A DNA stretch of 64,000 bases from Amphiura filiformis (GCF_039555335.1 NC_092642.1:58197776-58261775), one strand, 5' to 3'; shown: positions 24,425 to 36,659, counted from the first letter of the stretch. Notes: a model not told the origin generated them from the letters alone. Numbers and translations are program-made.

Positions 24425-25218
24425 CTAGAGTTTATAGTTGTATGACTTATAGTAACATTAATCTACAAATAAGGTGGATATTAAATTGCATTTTGATGAG
24501 GCAGTCCTGACCATATCCATAACGATGGGTAAAAATCATTTTGATACACACTGTATATTCTATGAACAGTCCGTTTAGTTAAGTATATGTGGCCGTACAC
24601 TACAAATGAGCCGTAAAGTCGGCAAATTGTGTTCTGAGTTACAGTGTAAAATATGCGTGAAGGTCGTATTCATAGATACCTCAATTTGGTACGACATATT
24701 TCTCATTTGATAGCGCGAGTCAAACACGTTTACACCAATCAATAATCCTATTGCTGAAGAGGATAATAGTCTTTTATAGAATCCTTAAATAACTCGAGTC
24801 TTTGTTTGCTTTGGCTAAATCCTGTTCAAGTGGTGAGTTACAAAGCATTGTATTTTGTCTAGGTATGTATAACCAATAATTTACAATGAGAGGACATTCT
24901 TGAATCTCGTTGACTTGGGGATGATTTGAAATGACCACCAATTATGACTGTTTGATATTTATTACCAGCAATGTGGAAAAAGAGACACATGTAGAACAGA
25001 AAAAGTTACCATTTTGTTGAAAGAACAGAGTTCCTGGATATCGCTTGAAATCAAATGATATGATATATATTTTCTAAACACGAAATAAAACACAAATTGA
25101 CCGGGGATGACTTTACGGCTGATTCGTGGTGTACGGTCACATCTGTCAAAACTAGTTTACGAATCTCCTAGGGCAGCAGTCCAGTAATCTAAACTAAAAC
25201 TGAGTTCTAAGACCACTA
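24425..25218. other. Non-coding stretch
   Basis: Nothing identifiable on either strand. Confidence 0.4.
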
Positions 25219-25505
25219 CCCAGCAAACACAAAAATGTTCTTAATCGTTGATTCAGAACATTTTAATAACATTTAAATGTCGGGTTTTTTTTTAAGATCG
25301 TGAATATGTTTTTAAAACGTTATTGTAAAATATTTTTGGCAAACTTTTTTCCAAAATATTGTGTCAACGGTTAAATAACATTCTGTTACAATGTTTTGCA
25401 TCACGTTTTCAAAAATGTTTTTAAGAATGTTATTAAAAGGTTTTTATACCCTTTATATAACCCGACATTTAAACTTTTTCTGTAAAACGTTCTGTGTTTG
25501 CTGGG
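25219..25505. mobile_element. CCCAGCAAACAC-ended miniature element, copy 1
   Basis: It starts CCCAGCAAACACAAAAATG and ends GTGTTTGCTGGG. The internal words AACATTTAAATGTCGGG and CCCGACATTTAAAC form a second inverted pair. TA follows the right end and precedes the left end. Homologous copies are at 30095, 35997, 36210 and a fragment near 50390. Confidence 0.8.
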
Positions 25506-25884
25506 TAACGCATGCAATGGAGTTGACAGAGTACAATGAAAAGCGCCACAATCATGACAATGTGGGGATGACTTGTCATGGTTGTTGTCCTGTTGCACAA
25601 GTTACAAACGAAATGTGTTATGTGTTTTTAGCAATGTGGCTAAGAATGCAATGAGTAAAATGAATTTAACATCCAACAATGCAAATGATTTATCTGTGTA
25701 ACGAGGGTCATTCAATAAATTTTACCTCTTCTCGAATAACTTTGGTTCTGTAAAAGGTAGCTTCTTCAAACTTAGCATGATTGTACATCGGAATGTTACC
25801 TACAAATGATGGCAAATGTATAACTAGTGGCAAATGGTGGTCATAGACCACAAACCTAGCTGGGGCATGTTGGTGTTTTGGAGG

Positions 25885-26350
25885 TATCTGACCCTGCAAA
25901 ATGTTCCAAAAATGTTCCCCTGGTCACGAGGTTTGTTGTCACAGAGTTTGAGTCCCATACTCCTTACAGATGTGTAGACAATTAAATTCTACGATTTGAC
26001 CCCTCCCTGCACAGCGTTCCAAAGTGTTCCCCTGGTCAGTACTTTTGTTGTCACTGAGTTTGAGCCCCATACCCCATACAGATATCCAGAAAATGAAATT
26101 ATATGATTTGACCCAGTTAACCTTTGACATGACCCCTGCAAAGTGTTCCAAAATATTCCCCTGGTCATTAAGTCTGTTGTCACAGAGTTTGAGCCCTGTA
26201 TCCCTTACATATGTCCAGAAAATGCATTTCTAAAATTTGACCTCTGCACCTTTGACCTGACCCTGTAAAATGTTCCCCTGGTCATGGGATTTGTTGTCAC
26301 TGAGTTTGAGCCCCACACCCCTTACAGATGTAGAGATAAGGCAATTGTAA
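25885..26350. repeat. Degenerate tandem repeat of about 115-135 bp, four units
   Basis: Units share CCTGCAAAATGTTCC, TCCCCTGGTCA, TTTGTTGTCAC-GAGTTTGAG and CCTTACAGATGT words, starting near 25892, 26007, 26125 and 26261. Divergent between units. Adjoins the 146-bp array. Confidence 0.7.
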
Positions 26351-26357
26351 GATTTTA

Positions 26358-26930
26358 CCCCCTTAATGTTCTTTGACCCCAATTCTGTGTGCAAAGTATG
26401 GGCACTGGGTAAAGCTGATGCACATGTGTAAGTGACGTCATTGTGCTATGTAATATGTGGCAGAAGAAGCATTTTGAAGGTATTTGGTTATATACCGGTA
26501 ATGCCCCCTTAATGACCTTTGACCCCAATTCTGTGTGCAAGGTATGGGCACTGGGTAAAGCCGATGCACATGTGTAAGTGACGTCATTGTGCTATGTAAT
26601 ATGTGGCAGAAGAAGCATTTTGAAGGTATTTGGTTATATACCGGTAATGCCCCCTTAATGACCTTTGACCCCAATTCTGTGTGCAAGGTATGGGCACTGG
26701 GTAAAGCCGATGCACATGTGTAAGTGACGTCATTGTGCTATGTAATATGTGGCAGAAGAAGTATTTTGAAGGTATTTGGTTATATACCGGTAATGCCCCC
26801 TTAATGACCTTTGACCCCAATTTTGTTTGCACCCTATGGTCACTGGATATAGCCGATACATATGTGCAAGTTACGTAATTGTAGGGTGTAACATGTAGGA
26901 GGAGAAGCATTTTGAAGTTTGTTGCCAGAA
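26358..26930. repeat. 146-bp tandem array, four units, with repeated DR1-type motif
   Basis: Units begin CCCCCTTAATG at 26358, 26504, 26650 and 26796, an exact 146-bp period. Units 2 and 3 are nearly identical; the fourth is diverged at its end. TGACCTTTGACCC occurs at 26513, 26659 and 26805, matching direct-repeat-1 nuclear-receptor sites; unit 1 has a mutated version. A 'gtgacgtcat' CRE-like word also repeats. The array lies immediately downstream of the stop codon side of the YHYH gene at 27164. Frames across it are artefacts of the repeat. Confidence 0.9.
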
Positions 26931-27163
26931 GAAGAAAGCAGAATCGGATAGCATTAGAATACCTAGCTTGGGGTGTAAACCCCCAGCTAGGTAAATATTG
27001 ATATATAGTGTTCTAATTGGCTGGATGCTCCACCTTTTGTGATTTCACTTCACTACAATGGGTGTGTTGTCGCAACGCACACTGACCGTAATTATGACTT
27101 GTTATAGCATATTATTTATGTATTTTTTACATCGAATCTATTAAAAAATTAATGCATGTTGTA

Positions 27164-28078
27164 TCAACTTAACAGAATTGCATATAGCAGGATGATGGCA
27201 CTTAGTAAAAGTGCTAAAGAACTATTAACATTGCGTGTTCCCGCAGTGGTAGATGGAGATTCTGTCGCCATAGATTCTGTCGTTGCAAGGAAATCATCTG
27301 CACATGTGATATCACTAGACCGAGCATCTTTATTACATGCAAACTTGCACACGTCTGATGGATCAGGTGCGCCTGTTACTTGTGCTGGCGTTCCTCTAAA
27401 ACATCCCAAGACATACGGCCATTCATCGGTCATATAGTACCGATACTGTCCATCAACCATTTTACCATGACATGCGTCCAAGTCAGCGTTGGTTATTTTT
27501 GTCGGCTCTTTTCCTGGTCCGTAGATAGGAAAACCATCTATTGCTACTCCGTATATTCTGCTTGGATCATGACCACGATATTCTGGCGTGAAAGTACTGC
27601 ATTCATCAGGGACTCGGGCATAATAATAGATGCCCCCGTTTGCTGTACGACCCTGGCAGTTGACGCCATAATCGACATCATTGAGATCGTTACTGTTTTC
27701 GTCAAAAGGACTGAATATCGCGACACCATTAGTAGCAAAGCCTATTACTGAGTTCGCTGGCAGACAGGAAGGCTCATCATTCATAGTAGGGTTTTGCGGA
27801 AATGTCACCGAGAAAGTTTGTCTTGAAACTTGGTACGGTTTAATATCGCTTGGGATGGCGCCTAGAGTATGATCTGGAATGCCATTGCTCCGAAGGGTAC
27901 GTGTGCCAGCATTGTTAGGGAAGGATACCCCTACAGAACCGTAGAAGTCCGGATCAGATGTAGATAGTATAAGTTCTTCAGATTCAAACCAGGATGCTTC
28001 ATCGTTTGTTAAACTATTTACAGGTTGTGTGACTAACACCATGCAAAAAATACCAGCTAGGTATCCAACAATCTTCAT
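27164..28078 (-). CDS. Single-YHYH-domain protein with GPI-like tail
   Basis: 304 aa, opening with a clear signal peptide (MKIVGYLAGIFCMVL..., cleavage near VNS). One complete YHYH-type domain follows: SNGIPDH, PSCLPANSVIGFATNGVAIF, DVDYGVNCQGR, GGIYYYARVPDEC, YGVAIDGFPIYGPG, DACHGK, GQYRYYMTDEWPYVLGCFRG and C-x3-C. A Ser/Thr-rich spacer and a hydrophobic C-terminus (about 20 residues, no basic tail) indicate a GPI-anchor signal. The N-terminal domain is nearly identical, at DNA level, to the first domain of the gene at 32597-34335, so these two are recent duplicates over this part. No intron in the coding region; the ATG is preceded by a likely leader-intron acceptor. Surface location is inferred; biochemical role unknown. 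Confidence 0.9.
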   Translation of the reverse strand: MKIVGYLAGIFCMVLVTQPVNSLTNDEASWFESEELILSTSDPDFYGSVGVSFPNNAGTRTLRSNGIPDHTLGAIPSDIKPYQVSRQTFSVTFPQNPTMNDEPSCLPANSVIGFATNGVAIFSPFDENSNDLNDVDYGVNCQGRTANGGIYYYARVPDECSTFTPEYRGHDPSRIYGVAIDGFPIYGPGKEPTKITNADLDACHGKMVDGQYRYYMTDEWPYVLGCFRGTPAQVTGAPDPSDVCKFACNKDARSSDITCADDFLATTESMATESPSTTAGTRNVNSSLALLLSAIILLYAILLS

Positions 28079-28120
28079 GACGAGAATTCAGGCTCTGTTG
28101 ATGATTCAGTGTAGTTCAGT

Positions 28121-28140
28121 TCTGTCAATGATACAACAAA
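28121..28140 (-). other. Probable 3' splice site upstream of the GPI-type YHYH gene
   Basis: Minus strand TTGTATCATTGACAG|AACTG at 28122, 43 bases before the ATG. The same TCATTGACAG word lies upstream of the genes at 34335 and 39914. Confidence 0.45.
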
Positions 28141-30094
28141 AAGAAGGATACTTTTAAGTTTGCTGTGTCGTTTGTTTCGTCCTCAATATGAGTAGGTTGT
28201 ATATCAGGTTGCGGTGTAACAAACTGCGTGTTTCTACTGGGGAACGGTTGGCGGGTAATGCGGTTTAGTTTAGAGTGTTACCGGTTAATGTGCTCAGTGG
28301 AAACAGATCGGTTCAGAGTGATGCGGTGTGGACACCCGGCAACCGTGATCCACCTCTTGAGGTAGATCATGTGGTGTGACACCCGGTATTTCTGCCAGTG
28401 AAAACACACCGGTAAACGGTTGCTGGGTATTGAACTTCTTTTATGTACATTTTATGTATCACATCGTGACCTTAAAAGCAGCTTGGAGGTCAGGAAAACA
28501 GTTTCGGTACTTCCGGTACACACCACATACTTTATTTTAAGCATCAGTAGAAACGTGCTGGTTGTTGCCTGAATCGGATTGTGGGTTACCAGGTAATACC
28601 GGGTAAAAATACAGAGTGCTCAGTGTAAACACGCAGAAAGTGAAGCTTGATGAGCCGATAGCAAAAAACAATATTCAGATTGAAATTTTTATGGTTTGAT
28701 CAGCAAATATATGACTTGTTTCTTTTAGTTTGCCCATTGTTCATAGTGTTGCATTTTGTATCATATCATACACCATGCAGGGCACCCTACACATTTCAAA
28801 AGGTCATACTCATTTTTTAAAAGTGTGTGCTGTTTGAGTCACAAAACAGTTTAAAGTTCGCATTTTAATGACCGAAATAGATCAATTCATCATTTTACGT
28901 CTAAAAATGCTCTCTAAATGCCACTACAATGCACAGAATGAAATAAATGTTACATGCACGGTAATAAATTATAATGGATTCTATTCTCAAAGATTTTGTT
29001 ACGATATTATTACGATGTACCCATTGTCATGATTCTCAAACCTATTGTTAAACGTGTTTAGTATCACATACCCATGTTTATAACCGTGAACACATGACAA
29101 TATTGCGATCCCAAATACATGATCATTTTGACAACAAATCTGTGATTGCCAGAAGAGTATGGTGTTGCAGTTTTTGTTTTCACATCCACATGCTCTATTG
29201 TTATTAATTTTAAATTGAAGCAACTTTCACCAGCACTAAGATTGTGTAATAAATCATGCGTGTTTCTATACAATCGTGACGTATAATTGCAGTACGTAAT
29301 GGCAAGAGGTTTTGAAGTTTTGGTAAAAATATCCATTAACCTTCTAACATTGACAACAAATGGCTACGCTTGACTACTATCTATATTCTGTATAGTAAGT
29401 TCGCAAATACTAGTATACTAAGTTCATCCTTTTATTACCTACAAAGTTACAATGATTTGATATTTTACAGAAAGTAGACACAATTTTAGAAATTATTATT
29501 TGAGAGGCAACACGAATATTATTTTGAGGTTGACGTCGCGTCGGACACAAAAAATGAGATTTTAGTTTTGCATTATTAAGCTTTAAGTGAATTGTTAACA
29601 AAGAACGTAATAAATACAATCTGGTTTATATTCAAAGAGTTTGTTCATTCTTATTTAGCGCTAATTAAAACGTTAAAATGCAATTTTATAGAGAACCTTA
29701 ACAAAGCGTTTTAACGTTTTTACGCTTCAAATTTATCTTGACGCCAAGTCACCGTTTATTGATAGGCAAGATGGAATTCAAGATGGGTGCATGGTATTAT
29801 GAGACAGAAAATAATATTGTTTTTCTTGGTAAAGCAAAATTATCTTCCTTTCGCAAGATGCTTTTATGCTATTCCATACCAAGGTAATTGGACACTTAAA
29901 AACCACGGACTTTATGTGTTTTTATAATTCTTTATTTCCGGTTTGTGTATTATTACAACAACAACAACAAAACACGACTTGGTAGTCCAAGTATACAGGG
30001 TTCCCATAAAACCTTAACACAAGGATGGCAAATTATTTTAGAAACACCGATTGGGTATCTTGAAAGTGTTCGATAAAGAAGAATGTCCAAGCTT
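28141..30094. other. Intergenic, no gene recognised
   Basis: The first 500 bp upstream of the GPI-type gene are richer in CG and repeat ACCGGTAA/CCCGGCAACCG-like words, with a palindrome GATCCACCTC-TTGAGGTAGATC near 28347. This may include regulatory sequence. The remainder is AT-rich, with a (CAA)n tract near 29955. Confidence 0.4.
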
Positions 30095-30413
30095 CCCAGC
30101 AAACACAAAAATGTTAAACTTTGGTTTTTGGTTTAGATAAAAACGTTTTAATAACATTAATGTCGGGTTATATAAAGGTCATGGATACGTTTTAAAACGT
30201 TTTGTATGAAAACACACTACAACAATATTTAAAATATTGTTTGCCAAATATTTTGTCGACACTTAAATAACATTATGCCAGAATATTTGCAGTAGGTTAT
30301 CAGCAAATGTTTTTGAATGTTATGAAAACGTTTTATACCGATATTTAAACGTTTTCTGTCGGCCTTTTCTAACCTTTTGCGAATGATGTCGAAAACGTTT
30401 TGCCTTTGTTGGG
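30095..30413. mobile_element. CCCAGCAAACAC-ended miniature element, copy 2
   Basis: Begins CCCAGCAAACACAAAAATG and ends with a decayed TGCCTTTGTTGGG. Shares ACGTTTTAATAACATTAATGTCGGG-type internal blocks with the outer element at 35997-36587. Confidence 0.7.
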
Positions 30414-31321
30414 TTTATACTGTTAATATTATGAACTTAATTTCTCTTTAATAGTTAGTCTAGAATACATTTTATGCTTCAATCAAAAAATAAATATTGA
30501 CCCAAAAAGTCATTTCTTTGACCTTATTTGGTCAAAAATTCAAAAAAACCAGGCCAGTATCCACAACCTAAAACGGGCTTAATGGAATAATGGAGTGTCC
30601 AAATTAAAAAAAAACCCAAAAAACCCCACAAAAGTGAAATTTTGATTTTGTCAAAAAAAAACACCACGAGGCAAAATGTTGTGTTTTTTGGGTTTTTGAA
30701 AAATATTTTCTCCAAAATGTTGGATTTTACACCAAATCTTGTATTTATATTTAAATTCCTTCACTAATTTCCTACCCAAACTACATATTTTTAACGTTGC
30801 TTATTCTTCTTGATGGTACAAAATTCCTCATAAAGGTTTCACCGTTTTTCTAATATTATTCGCCATCCGAGTTTTAAGATTTGTTTGGGACAATTTGTAT
30901 AACATCTAATTCTTGCTAAGCACATTGCTAAGATAAAAAAATGAGTTTGTCGTATATATTTATACTCGTATTACTAACTTGAGGTATTTGGCCTCTTTTA
31001 GCGTGTTCTTTGGGAACTTGTTTTATATCAGCACTGTTCTATAATTCTGTTTATTATACAAATATAATACAATAATAAACTTGAGATAATAAATAATAAT
31101 AGCCTATGTGATATATAAGCATAAGTTTAGGAAAATATAAGTGATATATACTTAAATAATTAAATTAGTTTAATATTTCTTGTATCAATATTATTCTATT
31201 TACTTCAATACATTTGTCATATTTGAATATAATTTGAACGTAAGGTACCCGTACAACGTTCAGTGTCCAATTAAATTAATGTACATTTATCAAGCTGCAG
31301 GAAATGTGCAAATAAAACTTG
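30414..31321. other. AT-rich non-coding stretch
   Basis: Poly-A/C low complexity at 30540-30670. No gene identified. Confidence 0.4.
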
Positions 31322-31340
31322 CACACACACACACACACAC
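31322..31340. repeat. (CA)n microsatellite
   Basis: About nine CA dinucleotides in an uninterrupted run, followed by CCCCACACA. Confidence 0.9.
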
Positions 31341-31397
31341 CCCCACACATAAAGACCTGCAACCGAGGAGCTATACAACGTTTCCCTATCAAATGAG

Positions 31398-31550
31398 GCC
31401 AATACATATTCAATTTTATTGGACAATATCAAAGGCCCTAGGTACAAAATATACCACTGTGCACTGTACACATGATAATTAACAGTGCACAATGGTAGAT
31501 TTTGTATCTAGAGTCTTTGATATTGCCCAATAAAATTGAATGCGTATCGG
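31398..31550. repeat. Palindromic hairpin element
   Basis: Left arm (CCAATACATATTCAATTTTA...) and right arm (...TAAAATTGAATGCGTATCGG) pair over about 65 bases, with a short loop near 31472-31480 (GATAATTA). Small miniature inverted-repeat element or a stem-loop. Confidence 0.7.
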
Positions 31551-32596
31551 TCGCATAACAGAGGACTTTGTTCACCTTAAACTAGGCTCCAAACTGGCAC
31601 CCATCAGAAGTTATACTTTCCTACTCAGACATAATCGCAATTTGTTCTTATCATTTTGATATTATTTGAAACATGCTGGTAAGTAAATGGAACCGTGGAT
31701 ATCCTCGGTTGAGGGATGTCCTAAGTTGTTCTGCTATTTTCCCATGTGCTCTTCGTCTTTACAAACGTGGGACTTTCATTTGTGTTTATTAAAGATTGTT
31801 AAAGCTTCAGAAGATTGTTTTGGCGTTTTCTAGCTTACATATTTTACAAGTATAATATTACAGAACAATAAATATAACATAGTATTGTACGACTCAGCAA
31901 ATTTCCTTTTAAGGAAAACATCACAAACCAACTGGAGGTAATTTCAATGGGTCGGGTTAGGAAGTAAACATTTACCAAAAAGTAATTACCCCTTAAAATA
32001 ATGGCCATTATTCCTAAACGGTTGATTGTATGCCAGATTTGGATTATGCAGTCAAAGCAGAACTATTTCTGCGCATTCATGACACCCCATTTGTTGCAAT
32101 AGTCCCAATATTGATGTCACAGCGTACATTTAAATGAAAGCATATCAAGATTTGAAAGTTGCAGCAAAGCCCTATTGACTTGTATTCAGTGTCCATGGAA
32201 GAAAATGTTTTCTGCGCTCATTAAATTAATCTTCCTGATTCGTGAATTTGGAGGAGGTCAAAACATGTAATTTAGAGGTTAATAACTGCGCATCGGTTAT
32301 TTGGAGGGCATTGTGAAAAATCTAAACATTTTGCCTTTGGAAACCTATAATTAGTTACGGCACAACCTTGATTATGATGAGGACATATATATATATCACA
32401 CATCAAAAATTCAATTCCTGTGATGAACGTCAGTTTCAACTTTTTTGAACTGTTTTTTTTGCCAGCACTTATGAGCTTGCATTCGAGCATTACGGTATTT
32501 CTTTTATGGTTTTCAATTTGAAAGTATAGGTATATTTTTTGCACTAGAAAGTCACGTATTTTGAAAAGTGTTTCATGTTATTTATAGAGAAGGATA
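31551..32596. other. Intergenic, no gene recognised
   Basis: It contains a short ATATAT tract (32388-32396). It should include the 3'UTR of the transmembrane YHYH gene on the minus strand. Confidence 0.4.
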
Positions 32597-34335
32597 TTAT
32601 AAATGATAATGAGATTCTTCATCATCTTCTTTGCACGAAAAACAGTCTGTACATGAAAAACATCTAATATACGAACAACAGCTTCTTTTTCTCTGGGCGC
32701 ATTTTACCAGAATAAATACAAGCAGAACTATCAAGATTAAACTTAGAAACACTGCTACTCCTATAATAATATACAATAGAAAGTACTGTTGTGAATTCAC
32801 ACAAAACGTTCTATCCGATTCAGGCGTAGTTCCATTTGTATTGCAGGCGTATACACAGTCCGATGAACTTTGCGTTTGCGTCTTTCCGTTGATTTCTACA
32901 TCCTGAGGAGCCCCACGAAAACATCCCAATATATATGGAAATTCCTTTGTCACAAAATATTTGTATTGTCCATTAGGCTCAAGTCGCCCATGACATACAT
33001 CTAAATCTTTATTCGTGATGTTCGAATTCCCTGGTCCATAAATAGGAAACCCGTCCAAAGCAACGCCAAAGATTTCATTGTCTCCTGATTCTGTATTATA
33101 AAGACAGTCGGATAATTGTGTATAATGGTAAATTCCTACTTCGTTTGTTCGACCATTACAGCCGTCAAATGTACCATTTGCGTTGATGTCATTACCTTCA
33201 GCGTCAAAAGGGCTAAATATGGGCACACCATTGGTGGCAAACCCAATGATGTCATTAGATGGAATACATCTTGGTTGTGTTAGAAATTCTGGAAATCTTG
33301 GAAAAGACACTGTAAAGTTGTGTCTAACCAGTTTGTGAAAAGATCCGTTTGTGTAGTTCCTAATATAATGGTCTGGAATTCCGTTGCTTGAGAAAGTCAG
33401 CGAATCTTGACCAATGTTGATATTTACGAATCCCATTTCCATAGTATTGGATTCAAGAATTCCACGTGATGAAAATTTTGATATTTCCAGTTCTGTAAGT
33501 CCAATTTTAATTTGATTTATATCCGGATTCTTCGTTGTACTGATAACTGGAAAATCATCGTGACAGAAAATATTGTTTGATGTTACAAGTTTGTTACATG
33601 CAAACTTGCACACGGTTGATGGAGCAGGTGCGCCTGTTACTTGTTTTGGTGTTCCTCTAAAACAACCTAACACGTATGGCCATTCATCAGTCATATAGTA
33701 CCGATACTGTCCATCAACCATTTTACCATGACATGCGTCCAAGTCAGCGTTGGTTATTTTTGTGTCCCCTTGTCCTGGTCCGTAGATAGGAAAACCATCT
33801 ATTGCTACTCCGTATATTCTGCTTGGATCATGACCACGATAATCTGGCGTGAAAGTACTGCATTCATCAGGAACTCTCGCATAATAATAGATGCCCCCGA
33901 CCGCTGTACGACCCTGGCAGTTGACGCCATAATCGACATCATTGAGATCGTTACTGTTTTCGTCAAAAGGACTGAATATTGCGACACCATTGGTAGCAAA
34001 GCCTATTATTGAGTTCGCTGGCAGACAGGTAGGCTCATCATTCATAGTAGGGTTTTGCGGAAATGTCACCGAGAAAGTTTGTCTTGAAACTTGGTACGGT
34101 TTAATATCGCTTGGGATAGCGCCTAGAGTATGATCTGGAATGCCATTGCTCCGAAGGGTACGTGTGCCAGCATTGTTAGGGAAGGATACCCTACAGAACC
34201 GTAGAAGTCCGGATCAGATGTAACTATAAGTTCTTCAGATTCAAACCAGGATGCTTCTCCGCTTGTTAAACTATTGACAGGTTGTATGACTAGCACCATG
34301 CAACAAACACTAGCTAGGTATCCAACAATCTTCAT
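32597..34335 (-). CDS. Two-YHYH-domain type I membrane protein; one-base frame break near the N-terminus
   Basis: Begins with ATG at 34335 and the signal peptide MKIVGYLASVCCMVL. The frame breaks after about 49 residues at a CCC run (34189-34191, plus strand) where the otherwise near-identical paralogue has CCCC (27929-27932). The remaining 490 residues are open. Domain 1 matches the GPI-type gene at 27164-28078. Domain 2 is divergent and keeps one His in the core (GIYHYTQ). An NGTTPES linker and Cys follow, then a strong transmembrane helix (about 27 hydrophobic residues) and a cytoplasmic tail of some 35 residues with eight Cys and an acidic end. The expected intact length is about 579 aa. 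The domain 2 plus linker resembles the end of the seven-domain gene, but the anchor differs. The break may be an assembly error or a real inactivating deletion. Confidence 0.85.
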
Positions 34336-34388
34336 GATGAAAATTCAGGCTCCGATGGTGATTCAGTCCAGTTGAGTCACTTGTCAGT

Positions 34389-34408
34389 TCTGTCAATGAT
34401 ACAACTTA
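34389..34408 (-). other. Probable 3' splice site upstream of the transmembrane YHYH gene
   Basis: Minus strand AAGTTGTATCATTGACAG|AACTGACAAG at 34390. The same TCATTGACAG word precedes the GPI-type and the secreted gene. Sequence similarity with the region above 28078 extends about 80 bp past the ATG and ends shortly after this site. Confidence 0.45.
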
Positions 34409-35996
34409 AAAAGGCAACGATTCTGTACGCGATGTATGTCAAGCTATTTCTTGATATATCAAAGCAAAGGTGGTCTGCACACTCGACAACACTTAAAGTA
34501 TAACCACAGTTATTGCGATCTTCATCCGAAGAGTGTCGTCCGAATAATTGGTATCCACCGTCATTTCTGTCAAATATATAACAAATGAATGCACGGTGTG
34601 AGAACTCTGACATTGATTCCTTCAGTGAAAATAATCCAGTTTCGAAGAATCAGTTCTGCTCAGTTTAGCTTATTCAACATTTTCATGATGGACGAACTTA
34701 GCCCACAAACATCAGAATAAAGGATAATACACCAATGCATGACATGTAAACGGTGAAAAGATTATAGAAACAATAATTCCACGTAATCATGTTAATCACT
34801 GTATACATGTATTATCATATCCAAGTAATGTGTTCGAGTTCAAACACAACTTGCACATTATGAAAGAAAATACTCTAAAAGTTATTAGCAGATGAGAGTA
34901 TTGACTTCAAAGGACGGAAAAACCTTACAATTTTATTCGCAATACTTCAGGCATCACAACGGGGCTGAAATTGAAAGTTGATCTATTGTTTTATTTAAGC
35001 TTTAGCCATAAGCAAAGTTTCTGTTTCCGGTTTTTGCTACAGTGTTTTTTTACATAACGCTTTTGAATTTTTCCACAGATTTGTTCTGGTTTGAAACGGA
35101 GAAACAGCAGTTTTTGTTTTCATCAGACTTCCGTTAAAAACCTGAAACATTTCCGTTTTTGTACAGAATTTTTGATAAATCTGTAGTTTTACAGCTAATA
35201 CGTATATTTTGGAGGGATGTAGTAAAAACCAAAACAAAACAAACAAAAAGCCGGCAAGTTGCTGTTAAATTTAAAAAAACCCCGTAAACTGTATAAAACA
35301 CGAACATGTTTTAACAATGTACAGGTGTAGGAGCAAATTTCCAAATATTGTTTGTGGATTTTATCAAAGACTGAAAACAATACAATGGAAATGCTGTAAA
35401 ACACGAAGAATACTTTAGTGGGAAGGAGCAGATTAAAACATATTTGTAAAATTGCCCTTTTTACAATGCCCCCTCAAATAATGTTCACAAATGACAACTG
35501 ACTATTCAAATTTGTATCGTTATAACGATTCATAATGAAAAAACAAACAATGACAAAGGTAACACAGTGCTCTAAACTTTATTTCCCCATCTAAATTTGT
35601 CAATATTAAACAATAGCTAAGCTTACTATCTCCTTCTTGTTAATGTCTTCCTGTTTTAAAGAGTATGTCTGATGAATACCGGTACGTATACACTAGATAT
35701 CATAGTTAAATTCTAAGTATTTGATAATAATTTTAAATTTATATTTAAACATTAAATAAAACATTTATAAATAGTTTTCTATATCCCATAGTCATTGTTG
35801 CATATCGTTATTAAGTAATAATAATCATAATCATTATTCTCACTATACATTGGAATTATTACCAGATTACCTTGAACAAGCTTGTCAAAACTCCTTTCAA
35901 TCCTCTACAAAGTATTTATTACAAAATATATTTATTTAAGTGTAAAAGGCCCGGTATTCTCGAAAACGATACAATTATACTAGTCTTGTTAGCCTT
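34409..35996. other. Intergenic, no gene recognised
   Basis: AT-rich sequence. A 78-codon minus-strand frame (34377-34613) overlaps the presumed leader intron and is discussed as a weak candidate only. Confidence 0.4.
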
Positions 35997-36587
35997 CCCA
36001 GCACGTTTTAAAACGTTTTAAATAAGTTATATTTTGGGTTTTGGTTTAGGTAAAAACGTTTTAATAACATTAAAATGTCGGGTTATATAAAGGTCATAAA
36101 ATCGTTTTAAAATGTTTTGTATGAAAACACACTACAACAATATTTTTGCAATCATTTTTGGCCAAATATTTTGTCAACACTTAAATAACATTATGTTAAA
36201 ATATTTGCACCCAGCAAACACAGAAATGTACTTAAAATGTTTTTTACAAAACGTTTTAATAACATTTAAATGTCGGGTTATATAAAGGTCGTGAAAACAT
36301 TTTAAAAACGTTATTGTAAATATTTTGGGCAAACATTTTTTGCAAAATATTTTTCAACCCCAAAATAACATTCTGTTTAGAATGATTTGTTTTCAAAAAT
36401 GTTTTTGGAATGTTATTAAAACGTTTTTATACCCTTTATATAACCCGACATTTAAATGTTTTCTGTAAAACATTTGTGTTTGCTGTGCAGTAAATTACCA
36501 CCAAATGTTATTTAATGTTATGAAAACGTTTTATAACCTTTTATAACCTTTTGCGAATGATGTCGAAAACGTTTTGTGTTTGCTGGG
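35997..36587. mobile_element. CCCAGC-ended miniature element interrupted by a second copy
   Basis: The outer copy starts CCCAGCACG (35997) and ends TTTGCTGGG (36587). Aligning it with 30095-30413 shows that ATATTTGCA...GTAAATTACC is split by the inner element. Confidence 0.7.
36210..36485. mobile_element. CCCAGCAAACAC element nested in the outer copy
   Basis: Starts CCCAGCAAACACAGAAATG and ends GTGTTTGCTG. TGCA flanks both sides and could be the target duplication. It shows TCGGGTTATATAAAGG and CCTTTATATAACCCGAC internal inverted words like 25219-25505. Confidence 0.7.
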
Positions 36588-36659
36588 CTAAATTCGTAGT
36601 AAGACACTTTTATTAACCGGTGTACATTAAGGTAAATACTAGTACCGTAAAGATTCGCG

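Noticed and set aside
26355..26910. Overlapping minus-strand frames repeating HTELGSKVIKGAL-like text
   Set aside because: They are the 146-bp tandem array translated; near-identical in each unit and without gene features.
27380..27751. Plus-strand frames opposite the YHYH genes (also 33728-34012, 17102-17389, 18662-18949, 39502-39711)
   Set aside because: They are antisense shadows. Their similarity to each other follows from the homology of the YHYH genes on the other strand.
34377..34613. 78-codon minus-strand frame upstream of the transmembrane YHYH gene
   Set aside because: It overlaps the presumed leader intron and acceptor, and has no recognised family; mentioned only as a weak look-alike of 24310-24424.
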